From Rossellomorea marisflavi (lineage in GTDB: Bacteria > Bacillota > Bacilli > Bacillales > Bacillaceae_B): 64,000 bases of DNA. The stretch covers positions 166,343-230,342 of the forward strand of contig NZ_LGUE01000005.1 of the NCBI RefSeq assembly GCF_001274775.1, written 5' to 3'. Made by a program: the position numbers and the translations under genes. The notes under the pieces are model-generated. The model saw only the letters and a list, made by a program, of their open reading frames with translations, was not told the DNA's origin and ran no database searches. This document shows, in pieces, positions 53,671 to 61,772 of the stretch. Position 1 is the stretch's first letter, and every line of letters starts with the position of its first letter.

Positions 53671-54267
53671 TTATTTAGTTTCTGCGTCGTTACGAGTGAT
53701 GATACGGTCGATCAGACCATATTCCAAAGCGCGTTCCGCAGTCATGAAGTTATCGCGGTCCGTATCTTTAGAAATCACGTCAAGTGGTTGACCAGTACGG
53801 TCAGCAAGGATTTGGTTCAATTTTTCGCGAAGGAAGAGAATGCGTTTAGCAGCAATTTCGATTTCCGTCGCTTGACCTTGAGCTCCTCCAAGTGGTTGGT
53901 GAATCATGACTTCTGCGTTTGGAAGGGCAAGACGTTTGCCTTTTGCTCCGGCAGCTAGAAGGAATGCACCCATGGAAGCGGCCATACCGATGCAGATCGT
54001 TTGAACATCAGGTTTGATGTACTGGATCGTATCGTAGATCGCCATACCGGCTGTGATGCTTCCGCCTGGTGAGTTGATGTAGATGGAGATGTCTTTCTCC
54101 GGGTTTTCAGACTCTAGGAATAGAAGCTGGGATACGATTGAGTTTGCCACATTATCATCGATGGCGCTCCCAAGCATGATCACACGGTCCTTCAATAGAC
54201 GGGAATAGATGTCATACGCACGTTCACCGCGGTTTGTTTGTTCAATAACTGTAGGAATTAAGTTCAT
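53671..54267 (-). CDS. clpP: ATP-dependent Clp protease proteolytic subunit ClpP
   Basis: A 198-residue serine protease forming the 14-mer chamber used with ClpC, ClpX and ClpE. The catalytic triad is S98 (GMAASMGAF), H123 (MIHQPLGG) and D172 (DTDRDNF). The N terminus [25 protein letters not shown] is nearly invariant in Bacillaceae. AAGGAGGAACG precedes the ATG. A CtsR box in its promoter indicates heat-shock control. Confidence 0.98.
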   Translation of the reverse strand: MNLIPTVIEQTNRGERAYDIYSRLLKDRVIMLGSAIDDNVANSIVSQLLFLESENPEKDISIYINSPGGSITAGMAIYDTIQYIKPDVQTICIGMAASMGAFLLAAGAKGKRLALPNAEVMIHQPLGGAQGQATEIEIAAKRILFLREKLNQILADRTGQPLDVISKDTDRDNFMTAERALEYGLIDRIITRNDAETK

Positions 54268-54330
54268 CCTCGTTCCTCCTTAAATGCATCTGTGTATTTT
54301 TGAATCATTTCATATTCACTTTGTACTGTT

Positions 54331-54360
54331 ATCATACACTGTTGGTCAATAAAGGTCAAA
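54331..54360 (-). promoter_or_regulatory. clpP promoter with CtsR operator
   Basis: On the minus strand TTGACC (54359-54354), 17 bases and TATGAT (54336-54331) form a SigA promoter. Overlapping it on the plus strand is the heptad repeat GGTCAAT-AAA-GGTCAAA (54344-54360), which fits the CtsR box RGTCAAA-NAN-RGTCAAA with one change. Confidence 0.88.
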
Positions 54361-54540
54361 CCTAATGCTTCCTTTATTAACCTGTATGTAAATCCTTTCT
54401 ACATCATACCCACTCATCCCTTTTTTAAACGGTACAAAAGGCGAAAGTTTCGTGATTGCTCCCCCTTGCCAACGGGTAAAATGAGAAGTGCACCCCTCTA
54501 TGGGAATCAGATCAGAAATAGAACAAAAGGAGCCGATACT

Positions 54541-55299
54541 ATGAACCTACAACTCATCAGAAACGCTACCCTGATCATTGACTATGCAGGCACGCGATTC
54601 CTCATTGACCCCATGCTCGCACCGAAAGGGACCTATCCTCCCTTCACGCCGTCAAAACGGGATGACATCAAGAATCCCATCGTCGATCTGCCGGAATCCG
54701 TTGACGCCATACTGGAGGGGATCGACGCCGTGATCCTCACCCATCTTCACCTGGATCACTTCGATGACAAGGCAAAAGAAGTACTCCCTAAATCCATCAA
54801 TCTATATGTACAGAACGAAGCCGATGCCGGAGAAGTCCAAAAAGCAGGCTTCACAAATGTGCATATGCTAAATAACGAGCAGTTCAACGGCATCCAGCTC
54901 ATCAAAACCAAAGGCAAGCACGGAAGGGGAGAGATCCTCAAGCGCACCGGGACCGTCAGCGGCATCGCCTTCAAACATGAGAACGAGAAAACCCTCTACG
55001 TTGCCGGCGATACCGTATGGAATGAAGAGGTGGAAGAAGAAATCCTCACCCACCATCCGGACATCATCGTCGTCAACGCAGGGGACAACCAGTTCCTCGA
55101 AGGAGGATCCATCGTCATGGGCAAAGAAGACGTCCTTCAGACAGCGAGCGCAGCACCCGAAGCCACCATCATCTCCACCCATATGGAAGCCGTCAACCAC
55201 GGCACGCTTTCAAGGGAAGAACTTAAGAACACCGCCACAGAGAAAGGACTCCAATCCCGCATCCTGGTGCCGGAAGACGGAGAGTCCTATACGTTCTAA
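54541..55299 (+). CDS. MBL-fold metal-dependent hydrolase (UlaG-like)
   Basis: A 252-residue beta-lactamase-fold protein. The HxHxDH signature is THLHLDHFD (H68, H70, D72, H73), a third ligand is in YVAGDTVW, and a last histidine is in STHMEAVNHG. It resembles UlaG-type lactonase/phosphodiesterase-like proteins; substrate unknown. The ATG at 54541 has AAAAGGAG upstream, and the in-frame upstream start at 54466 was rejected. Confidence 0.88.
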   Translation: MNLQLIRNATLIIDYAGTRFLIDPMLAPKGTYPPFTPSKRDDIKNPIVDLPESVDAILEGIDAVILTHLHLDHFDDKAKEVLPKSINLYVQNEADAGEVQKAGFTNVHMLNNEQFNGIQLIKTKGKHGRGEILKRTGTVSGIAFKHENEKTLYVAGDTVWNEEVEEEILTHHPDIIVVNAGDNQFLEGGSIVMGKEDVLQTASAAPEATIISTHMEAVNHGTLSREELKNTATEKGLQSRILVPEDGESYTF

Positions 55300-55307
55300 A
55301 TCATATT

Positions 55308-55345
55308 AAAAGCCAAGATCCTTCCTAAGGAATCTTGGCTTTTTC
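55308..55345 (+). terminator. Terminator of the MBL hydrolase gene
   Basis: AAAAGCCAAGAT pairs with ATCTTGGCTTTT, with inner CTT/AAG, followed by T. Confidence 0.88.
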
Positions 55346-55377
55346 ATAAGGTATTAAGATGAGAAGCCAAAAACATC

Positions 55378-55406
55378 TTGCATTGGAGACTTTTCTCTAT
55401 TATAAT
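55378..55406 (+). promoter_or_regulatory. Promoter of tRNA-Arg
   Basis: TTGCAT, 17 bases, TATAAT. Confidence 0.75.
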
Positions 55407-55433
55407 TAGTTCTCGTGACAGTAACTAAAACAT

Positions 55434-55505
55434 GCCCTCGTGGTGCAACGGATAGCACGTAAGATTCCGGTTCTTAAAATGGGGGTTCGATTCCCTCCGA
55501 GGGCG
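55434..55505 (+). tRNA. tRNA-Arg (anticodon CCG)
   Basis: A 72-nt cloverleaf. Acceptor GCCCTCG/CGAGGGC, D-arm GTGC...GCAC, anticodon stem TAAGA/TCTTA with loop TTCCGGT (anticodon CCG, reading CGG), T-arm GGGGG-TTCGATT-CCCTC, discriminator G. CCA is not encoded. It is a stand-alone gene with its own promoter and terminator. Confidence 0.95.
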
Positions 55506-55511
55506 TACCAG

Positions 55512-55558
55512 AGACCTTGTGTTTGTTGAGATTATCAGCAGGCACAGGGTCTTTTTTA
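55512..55558 (+). terminator. Terminator of tRNA-Arg
   Basis: AGACCTTGTG pairs with CACAGGGTCT (one wobble) across a 21-base loop, followed by six T. Confidence 0.8.
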
Positions 55559-55780
55559 TTTTTCCTGTTTTGGGTGCTTTTCAAATGTTTATACCACGCA
55601 ATGGGAGGTAAGCATGCTAGAAGAAAAGCAGCGACTACAGAAGTATTAAATACGTAAAGCCACTCACCGTTATCCGGTAGCTTTACCTGAGCAGAATTTC
55701 TATAAGAATAGTTGTTTGGATTCAACCCATGAGTCGAAATAGGATGGATTTATGAGAAAGCTGGTATTTACACCTCTCCC

Positions 55781-56665
55781 TCAACCATCCGACCGTACTC
55801 TAAAAAGATCAATAAAAGTCCTCACAGCAGGAGACAACAAATCTTCGCTATCCAAACTCACCAGTGCTATCTGACGATACATCTGTGGGAAATCAACAGG
55901 GTTAAGTTTTACTAGTGTATTATTATCTAATAAATCTTGAACCATTGATTCTGTAACCAATGTGATCCCGTTGTTGGATAATACAAAATCAAGTGCCGTG
56001 CTGGGTGGAAGTTCGAGATAATCAAGTCCGGGGGTAATCATCGATTTTTGCCAATGTTTACTTTCCTCGCTCCAGTCAACAATTATATAAGGGGAGCATA
56101 CCTTTACTAATTCAGATACAGTACGATCATGAGTAACAGCGATGAGGTGATCACGATGAGCTACCAGAATGAGTGGTTCTTTCAGTACTGCATGGTGCCT
56201 TATCTCCGAATTAAAGTATGGATATGTAATTAAACCAATCTTAATGAATCCATCAAAAAGCATTTCAATGAGTTGTTCATTATGTCCTGTGTGGATTTCT
56301 ACTTGAATATCGGCAGAACTTCGATGTAATTGTGAAATGATCGAACTAAAAGCGCCTGAAGTGAAGGTGGGTAATGTACCTATCGTCACATGTCCAACCT
56401 TGCCTTCTTGAATTGATTTGACTCTGTCCACCCCTCGGGAGAGAACGTCAATCATCTGCAATGCATATGGAAGGAATCCTTTCCCGATGTCAGTAAGTGC
56501 CACCCCTTTGCCTGCCCGCTGAAAGAGACTGCCCCCTATCATTTTTTCAATTCCTTGTACTCTTATACTGATCGTAGGTTGGGATAGGTTGAGATGCCTG
56601 GCCGCCTTACTATAACTTCCGAGCCTTACTACATGAACAAATGCCTCTAATTGATTGATATCCAC
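55781..56665 (-). CDS. LysR-family transcriptional regulator
   Basis: A 294-residue LysR-type regulator. The N-terminal winged HTH is LEAFVHVVRLGSYSKAARHLNLSQPTISIRVQGIEKMIGG (residues 6-45), and the effector-binding domain (about 90-290) opens with GHVTIGTLPTF. The GTG at 56665 has GGAGGT seven bases before it and gives the family-typical start DINQLEAF. It is divergent from the methyltransferase gene, which may be its target. AT-richer than the core genes. Confidence 0.9.
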   Translation of the reverse strand: MDINQLEAFVHVVRLGSYSKAARHLNLSQPTISIRVQGIEKMIGGSLFQRAGKGVALTDIGKGFLPYALQMIDVLSRGVDRVKSIQEGKVGHVTIGTLPTFTSGAFSSIISQLHRSSADIQVEIHTGHNEQLIEMLFDGFIKIGLITYPYFNSEIRHHAVLKEPLILVAHRDHLIAVTHDRTVSELVKVCSPYIIVDWSEESKHWQKSMITPGLDYLELPPSTALDFVLSNNGITLVTESMVQDLLDNNTLVKLNPVDFPQMYRQIALVSLDSEDLLSPAVRTFIDLFRVRSDG

Positions 56666-56786
56666 AAACGTAACCTCCAATTACTATAAAAAAAATCAAT
56701 AACATCTATAGCTTCTATTATATTGTTTAATAAATCTGCTGGCTTATAATTTTTTTGGAAGACAAAATGTCTGCAGAGGTGAAGGA

Positions 56787-57410
56787 ATGAAATTCTTAAA
56801 TCGGTTAAAAACAATCCTAGAGGGACAATACCAACGGCCATCGGGTCTTCTGGGGAAGTATATTGGTGAAAAAATGGTCGTGCAACATGAACCTGAAACA
56901 CGATGGACACTTGATTTATTGAACCTGAATGAGGAAGAGTCCGTTCTGGAATTAGGATGTGGAGCTGGATACGCATTGAAGCTTTTAGCCAAGAAATCTG
57001 CTGTTGAAGAAGTAGTGGGAATGGATTTATCCAAGTCGATAATCGGTTCAGCTAAAAGGAGAAATAAGGATGCGATAAAAAGGGGAAAGGTTAAACTGGT
57101 GCACGGAGATGTAAGGGATCTTCCTTTCGAAGACCAACTTTTCACAAAGGTCATGAGTATACATTCAGTATATTTTTGGGGGGAGTTGCCTCGAACAATT
57201 CGGGAAATGTATAGAGTTCTAAAACCAGGAGGTACAATCGTTATTACTTTATGTAATGGAGCAAGTGAAGTATCATGGGGTGGAGTCAATAAGATGATAG
57301 ACGAACAGCTCCTTCCTCTTATAAAGGAAAGTGGGTTAAAAAATGTACTGTTGAAAACAGGACCGAGATCAAGGGGATATCAGACGGTAGCCATATGTGC
57401 AGAAAAATAA
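56787..57410 (+). CDS. Class I SAM-dependent methyltransferase
   Basis: A 207-residue methyltransferase. SAM motif I is VLELGCGAGYALKLL (about residues 53-67), acidic motif II is VVGMDLSKS, post-I is VHGDVRDLPFED, and motif III is RVLKPGGTIVITL. The substrate is unknown; the pattern resembles methyltransferase-11 type enzymes acting on small molecules. It is divergent from the LysR gene, across 120 AT-rich bases holding LysR-like T-N11-A candidates. Confidence 0.88.
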   Translation: MKFLNRLKTILEGQYQRPSGLLGKYIGEKMVVQHEPETRWTLDLLNLNEEESVLELGCGAGYALKLLAKKSAVEEVVGMDLSKSIIGSAKRRNKDAIKRGKVKLVHGDVRDLPFEDQLFTKVMSIHSVYFWGELPRTIREMYRVLKPGGTIVITLCNGASEVSWGGVNKMIDEQLLPLIKESGLKNVLLKTGPRSRGYQTVAICAEK

Positions 57411-57488
57411 GCGGTCCTGTTGCTGTACTGAAAGGAAGGCACTCACCAAGTAGACTAGATTGATACATTTACTGTAAAACATTACAAT

Positions 57489-57518
57489 TTGTAGACACCT
57501 TTCCAACTATATTATACT
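57489..57518 (+). promoter_or_regulatory. SigA-like promoter of ytvA
   Basis: TTGTAG, 18 bases, TATACT. A second A/T-rich element follows. Confidence 0.5.
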
Positions 57519-57579
57519 AATTGGTAGATATAATTGGATCAATAAGTTACCCATGTCAAACCAATCATTAGGGGGAAAA

Positions 57580-58353
57580 GTGTCTATTAACCTGAGTGAA
57601 CATATATTATTAAAAGCCTTGAACTATACAGGGGCGGGTGTGTTGATCACCGATCCCGTTCTACCTGATAACCCCATCGTTTTTGCGAACAAAAGCTTTG
57701 CCGCGATGACGGGGTATTCCATGGAGGAAGTGATGGGGCGGAATTGTCGCTTCCTTCAAGGAAATGAGACCGATCAGAATGAGATTGATAAGCTTCGTGT
57801 GGCCATCAAGGATAAAGAATCCGTCTTCATTGAAGTCCTGAACTACAAGAAAGATGGCACGCCGTTTTGGAATAGCCTGTCGGTGGATCCCTTATATATT
57901 GAAGAGGAAGATAAATACTATTTTGTAGGAGTGCAGCGGGATGTGACCGCGAGAAAGAGGGCGGAGGAAAACTATAAAAAGGCCCTGTCAGAAATTGAGC
58001 AACTTTCTTGTCCCATTGTCCCTTTAATCGGTGATATTGCAGCTCTTCCTCTTGTCGGGACGATGAATGAACATCGATTTGAGGTCGTATACGAGGGGGC
58101 CTCTCAACATGTATCGGACCATCATATCGAGAAATTGATTATTGATGTGTCGGGTTTGACCTACCCTTCGTCTGATGACCTTGAAGGAATCTTCCGATTG
58201 GAAAGCCTTATGAACGTAATGGGGACCGAACTGCTTGTGACCGGTATCACTGCAGAAATGGCCATGCTCGCCAATTCTCTGAACATCGACTTTCCTTCTT
58301 CGCTTAAAACAGCTCCCACGATTAAACGTATGCTTGAGGATATTTACTATTAA
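57580..58353 (+). CDS. ytvA: Blue-light photoreceptor YtvA (LOV-STAS)
   Basis: A protein of about 257 residues. A PAS/LOV domain (about 15-120) has the photoactive cysteine in GRNCRFLQG and the flavin-binding NYKKDGTPFWNSL. A J-alpha linker helix follows, then a C-terminal STAS domain (about 140-255, KLIIDVSGLTYPSSDDLEGIF). It matches B. subtilis YtvA, which feeds blue light into the stressosome and SigB pathway. The GTG at 57580 follows AGGGGG; the ATG at 57553 (nine residues more) lacks a ribosome binding site but cannot be excluded. Confidence 0.92.
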   Translation: MSINLSEHILLKALNYTGAGVLITDPVLPDNPIVFANKSFAAMTGYSMEEVMGRNCRFLQGNETDQNEIDKLRVAIKDKESVFIEVLNYKKDGTPFWNSLSVDPLYIEEEDKYYFVGVQRDVTARKRAEENYKKALSEIEQLSCPIVPLIGDIAALPLVGTMNEHRFEVVYEGASQHVSDHHIEKLIIDVSGLTYPSSDDLEGIFRLESLMNVMGTELLVTGITAEMAMLANSLNIDFPSSLKTAPTIKRMLEDIYY

Positions 58354-58360
58354 AAATAGT

Positions 58361-58380
58361 CCCCCTTGTTTTCAAGGGGG
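58361..58380. terminator. Bidirectional terminator between ytvA and the AGE epimerase gene
   Basis: CCCCCTTG-TTTT-CAAGGGGG is a perfect 8-bp hairpin. T-rich sequence follows on the plus strand, and ACTATTTTT follows on the minus strand. Confidence 0.8.
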
Positions 58381-58404
58381 CATTGTTGTTTCTTTACGTA
58401 TTCA

Positions 58405-59616
58405 TTAACTTGGGTCATCCAGCGCAATGATCGCCTGATAACAAGCCGCCACGGGATGATAATCCGTCTTGGGAGGCGAACTTTTCTCTTGGCTGTATTT
58501 CTCATTCTCCCGGTCAAGGAGCTTATACCAGCCTCCGTGCTCATGATCCATGAGATTGTCAGCAGAATACGAGAATAGCTGTTGATACTTCTCCAAGTAT
58601 GTCTGACTTTCCGTCTTGGCAGCAAGCAGGGCAGAGGCGGCAATGGCTTCTGACATCACCCAGTAGTTTTTGTCGTGGTCGATTACGTCAAGCTCCGGAG
58701 AAACGGCAAAGAAGAGACCGCCGTATTCATTGTCCCATGCAAGCTCCCAGGCTCTTTCATAGAGATCCTCTGCCTTCTCGAGCATCCACGGTTCAGAGCG
58801 GTGACGGTCGAGCCACATGAGGAGCTTTGCCCACTCGAACTGGTGGCCGGGGATGAAGCCGTACGGGCGGAATTCATCTTTGGTATCGCCTTTATTGTAC
58901 ATGTAATCCGGCTCCCACTCAGGAGTGTAGTTTTCCCACACAAGTTCTTCTGAGCGCTCGGCAAGATCTATGGTCACCATTTTCGCGAGAGTATAGGCCC
59001 TTCTAAGATACACCTCATTCCCGGTTGCCTCGTATGATGATAGCATCGCTTCGCACAGATGCATATTGGGGTTTTGCCCTCTGTAGGGTGAAAGACTCGT
59101 CCAATCCGCATTCCACTCATCCCGATACAGTCCGTGATCCTCATCCCAGAAGTGGGTTTCGAGCACATCATATACATTTTCCATCACGTCTTTTGCTTCC
59201 TCGATACCGGCTTTGTAAGCGATGGACGATGCGAGCAGCACGAAGGCGTGGCCATAGGCCATCTTGGCAGGGTTCTCGACCTCGGTGCCATTCATTTCAA
59301 AGAAATAGCCGTTGTGCTGATGATCCCGGTGGTGCTCATTCAAGAACCGGATACCGTGACGGGCTGCTTCAAAATAGTCTTCTTCTCCTCCAAGGATGGC
59401 ACCGATGCTGAAATTATAGATATACCGGCTGGTTGCAACGAGGTGCTTGGTTGTGGTGTCGGTGATGATGCCGTCGTCCAGGAAGCCGTTGATATAGCCG
59501 CCTTTTTCGTGATCGATGCAGGCGGGGTAATAAAAATCAAGCGTCTTGAATACATGCTTCTTCAGCTCTTCTTGATTCTGAAAATCGGTGGACGAACCGG
59601 ATGTGACAGTCTTCAT
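58405..59616 (-). CDS. AGE-family sugar epimerase/isomerase
   Basis: A 403-residue (alpha/alpha)6-barrel protein of the N-acylglucosamine 2-epimerase superfamily. Recognisable parts are HLVATSRYIYNFSIG, AYGHAFVLLA, RGQNPNMHLCEAMLSSYEATG, FIPGHQFEWAKLLMWL, NYWVMSEAIAAS and HGGWYKLLDREN. These fit the mannose isomerase/YihS or cellobiose 2-epimerase groups better than true N-acylglucosamine epimerases. A substrate such as mannose/fructose is inferred. AAGGAGGAGCAACACG lies just before the ATG. It is separated from the SDR gene by a terminator. Confidence 0.87.
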   Translation of the reverse strand: MKTVTSGSSTDFQNQEELKKHVFKTLDFYYPACIDHEKGGYINGFLDDGIITDTTTKHLVATSRYIYNFSIGAILGGEEDYFEAARHGIRFLNEHHRDHQHNGYFFEMNGTEVENPAKMAYGHAFVLLASSIAYKAGIEEAKDVMENVYDVLETHFWDEDHGLYRDEWNADWTSLSPYRGQNPNMHLCEAMLSSYEATGNEVYLRRAYTLAKMVTIDLAERSEELVWENYTPEWEPDYMYNKGDTKDEFRPYGFIPGHQFEWAKLLMWLDRHRSEPWMLEKAEDLYERAWELAWDNEYGGLFFAVSPELDVIDHDKNYWVMSEAIAASALLAAKTESQTYLEKYQQLFSYSADNLMDHEHGGWYKLLDRENEKYSQEKSSPPKTDYHPVAACYQAIIALDDPS

Positions 59617-59652
59617 CGTGTTGCTCCTCCTTCATTTGATTCATTCCATAAT

Positions 59653-59689
59653 AAAAACTGCAGAAAAGCGACCTTTTCTGCAGTTTTTT
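59653..59689 (-). terminator. Terminator of the SDR gene
   Basis: AAAAACTGCAGAAAAG pairs with CTTTTCTGCAGTTTTT around four bases. T-tracts are present on both strands, so it may act in both directions; the minus-strand SDR gene ends ten bases away. Confidence 0.85.
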
Positions 59690-59698
59690 CATTCATCC

Positions 59699-60577
59699 TT
59701 AAGAAGACATGTAGCCTCCGCCGTTCACGTGGATGAACTGGCCGGTCATATAGGCGGATCCTTCTGAAGCGAGCAGGATGTATGGCTCTACAAGGTCTGC
59801 GGGTTGTCCAGGACGGCCGAGTGGAGTCGATACACCGAAGGATTCCTGTAGTTCGGTGGTCATGGTTGCTGGGATAAGCGGCGTCCAAATCGGACCTGGT
59901 GCCACACCGTTCACGCGGATGGCTTTTTCGGCGAGTTCCTGTGCAACGGAACGGGCGAATGCCACGATGGCGCCTTTGGTGGATGTGTAATCGATCAGTG
60001 CTTTGTTTCCTGTGTATGGGTTGATGGAAGCAGTGTAGATCAGGCTGTCACCGCCAGTCAGATGAGGGATGGCTGCTTTCGTGAAGTACACCATGGAGAA
60101 GAAGTTCACGTCAAACGTGTGCTTCAACTGCTCTGCGCTGATTTCCGTGACGCTGTTCTTCACTTCCTGACGTGCTGCGTTGTTCACGAGGATATTTAAT
60201 TTCCCGTGCTCTTTGATGACGTCTTCAACAACACTGAAGCAGAAATCTTCATCCACTACATCCCCAGGGTGAAGGGTGCATTTGACGCCTTCTTCCTCGA
60301 TGCGTTTCTTCGTCTGTTCGGCATCCTCATGTTCATCTAAGTATGAAATGGCAATATCCGCGCCTTCTTTTGCATAGCCGATCGCCACGGCTTTCCCGAT
60401 TCCGCTGTCTCCCCCTGTGATGAGGGCCACCTTGCCTTTCAGCTTTCCTGAGCCCACATGGCTTTCCAGTTCATAGATCGGTGTCGGATCCATTTCTTTT
60501 TCGACTCCAGGCTGTTTGGATTGTGTCTGTGGAGTGATTCCGTTTGATAAAAAGGTTTGTTTGTCCAGTTCGCTCAT
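59699..60577 (-). CDS. SDR-family oxidoreductase (general-stress type)
   Basis: A 292-residue short-chain dehydrogenase. A 45-residue N-terminal extension (PGVEKEMDPTPIYE) is typical of the Gsp39/YdaD-YhdF-YhxC group. The cofactor motif is TGGDSGIGKA, NNAARQE follows, and catalytic residues are in YTASIN and YTSTKGA (YxxxK). The ATG at 60577 has AAGGAGG upstream. Relatives are SigB-controlled in B. subtilis. Here GTTTTA-N14-TGGAAT upstream is only a partial match, so stress control is tentative. Confidence 0.88.
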   Translation of the reverse strand: MSELDKQTFLSNGITPQTQSKQPGVEKEMDPTPIYELESHVGSGKLKGKVALITGGDSGIGKAVAIGYAKEGADIAISYLDEHEDAEQTKKRIEEEGVKCTLHPGDVVDEDFCFSVVEDVIKEHGKLNILVNNAARQEVKNSVTEISAEQLKHTFDVNFFSMVYFTKAAIPHLTGGDSLIYTASINPYTGNKALIDYTSTKGAIVAFARSVAQELAEKAIRVNGVAPGPIWTPLIPATMTTELQESFGVSTPLGRPGQPADLVEPYILLASEGSAYMTGQFIHVNGGGYMSS

Positions 60578-60968
60578 TGCTGATTCCTCCTTGTTTTTCT
60601 TCACGTTGAATAAGTACAGTATTTACCATTCCACGTTCATATTGGGTTAAAACCCTTTTTGTGAATGTAATCGTTTTAATAGATAAAAGTTTTTCTGGGA
60701 TAATGTTTGGGTCGAGTACGGTTTTGAAGATAAAGGAGATGGACTAACATTCTTCAGTCTCAGATCCGTTTGAATTACTCAGGATGGGTAAGGGGATACA
60801 TGCCATCCAGATCTCACTGAATACTTGAGCGATGGTTATAAAATGTTGTTCATGCGATGGATAGAAAGGGCGGACAACCTATGGTATTGGGGAGCGGTAA
60901 GGTGGATCTTTATCGGGAGGAAAGATGCTGATGAGGGTATCTGTATAAACACATTTATCATTTTATTG
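60578..60968. other. Intergenic stretch between SDR and TetR genes
   Basis: No convincing gene. A 75-codon open frame (60825-61052, TTG start, no ribosome binding site) runs through the terminator hairpin and into the end of tetR and is considered spurious. Confidence 0.5.
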
Positions 60969-61003
60969 AAAAAGCATTCAGCCACCATGGCTGAATGCTT
61001 TTT
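60969..61003 (-). terminator. Terminator of the TetR gene
   Basis: AAAAAGCATTCAGCC pairs perfectly with GGCTGAATGCTTTTT around ACCAT. It can act on both strands and lies ten bases after the tetR stop. Confidence 0.92.
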
Positions 61004-61012
61004 CTGTGAGGA

Positions 61013-61618
61013 TTATTGCCCTCCACCCATCATCGCCTCCAACGGCCCCTGACTCATGATCTTCGTCATCATCAGGGCTATATCTTCGACGGGAAGATTA
61101 TTTCCACTTGTCATCCAGTGCGTCAGGAGACCGATGTTGGCCGAAGTGATGTACGCCATGAAATAATCGGCGGGCACGGTGGGTGAGTCGGTTTCGGGTC
61201 CGAGGTACTGCTCAAACTTTTTCAGCATGTTTTCTTTCATGAAGTCCTTGAGCTGCATGGCAAGATGAAGGTCTCCTTCAGGCAGCAACATGACCCGGAG
61301 GAAGTCGCTATGGGATAGGAGGTATTCCAATAACGCTTGGATCGGCTCGTAAGGTTCATTTTGTTTGGCTGCGATCCGGATGTCTGTTGGATCAATCCTC
61401 GATGTGAGGAGGGGGAGCTCTGCAAAGATTTCTTCTTTCAACTGATCGGTGAGGTCTGCGACGTCCTTGTAGTGAAGATAGAACGTTCCCCGGTTGATGT
61501 CGGCCCGTTCGGTCAGGTCTTTGACAGTGATCTTGGAGAGTCTTTTTTCCGGGATGAGGGTGAGAAGGGCGTCCCGGATCAACTGCTTGGTGCGGATCTG
61601 CCTGCGATCATTTTTCAT
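61013..61618 (-). CDS. TetR/AcrR-family transcriptional regulator
   Basis: A 201-residue regulator. The N-terminal HTH is LSKITVKDLTERADINRGTFYLHYKDVADL (residues 26-55), and the C-terminal domain is of the TetR_C YcdC-like/DUF type. The ATG at 61618 has AAGGAG seven to eight bases upstream; a longer frame from 61723 was rejected. It is divergent from the ABC-2 permease-like gene, and the shared region holds a palindrome, so it most likely represses that gene and itself. Confidence 0.92.
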   Translation of the reverse strand: MKNDRRQIRTKQLIRDALLTLIPEKRLSKITVKDLTERADINRGTFYLHYKDVADLTDQLKEEIFAELPLLTSRIDPTDIRIAAKQNEPYEPIQALLEYLLSHSDFLRVMLLPEGDLHLAMQLKDFMKENMLKKFEQYLGPETDSPTVPADYFMAYITSANIGLLTHWMTSGNNLPVEDIALMMTKIMSQGPLEAMMGGGQ

Positions 61619-61650
61619 TTTTTTTCGCTCCTTACTGGACAGTATGTGAG

Positions 61651-61674
61651 GATGTGTTGAGTATGGGACACATC
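61651..61674. promoter_or_regulatory. Candidate TetR operator
   Basis: GATGTGT and ACACATC form a perfect 7-bp inverted repeat with a 10-base centre. It lies between tetR and the divergent permease gene and 16 bases before the -35 of the latter. A direct repeat TTGAGTAT (61657-61664 and 61683-61690) overlaps it. Confidence 0.55.
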
Positions 61675-61689
61675 GTTGGACATTGAGTA

Positions 61690-61717
61690 TTGTACGGAAG
61701 TCATATTCCATTATAAT
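61690..61717 (+). promoter_or_regulatory. SigA promoter of the YhgE/ABC-2-like gene
   Basis: TTGTAC, 16 bases, TATAAT. Confidence 0.65.
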
Positions 61718-61772
61718 CAACAATGTGATTACTAATCAACAGCATGTTCATTATAATAAGGAGTTGATCAAT

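Noticed and set aside
55474..55725. Minus-strand frame of 83 codons with one hydrophobic segment
   Set aside because: It starts at a TTG without a ribosome binding site, runs through the tRNA terminator and ends antisense to the tRNA-Arg 3' half, which explains its C-terminal residues.
60825..61052. Plus-strand frame of 75 codons between SDR and TetR
   Set aside because: No ribosome binding site; it reads through a terminator hairpin and into the end of tetR.
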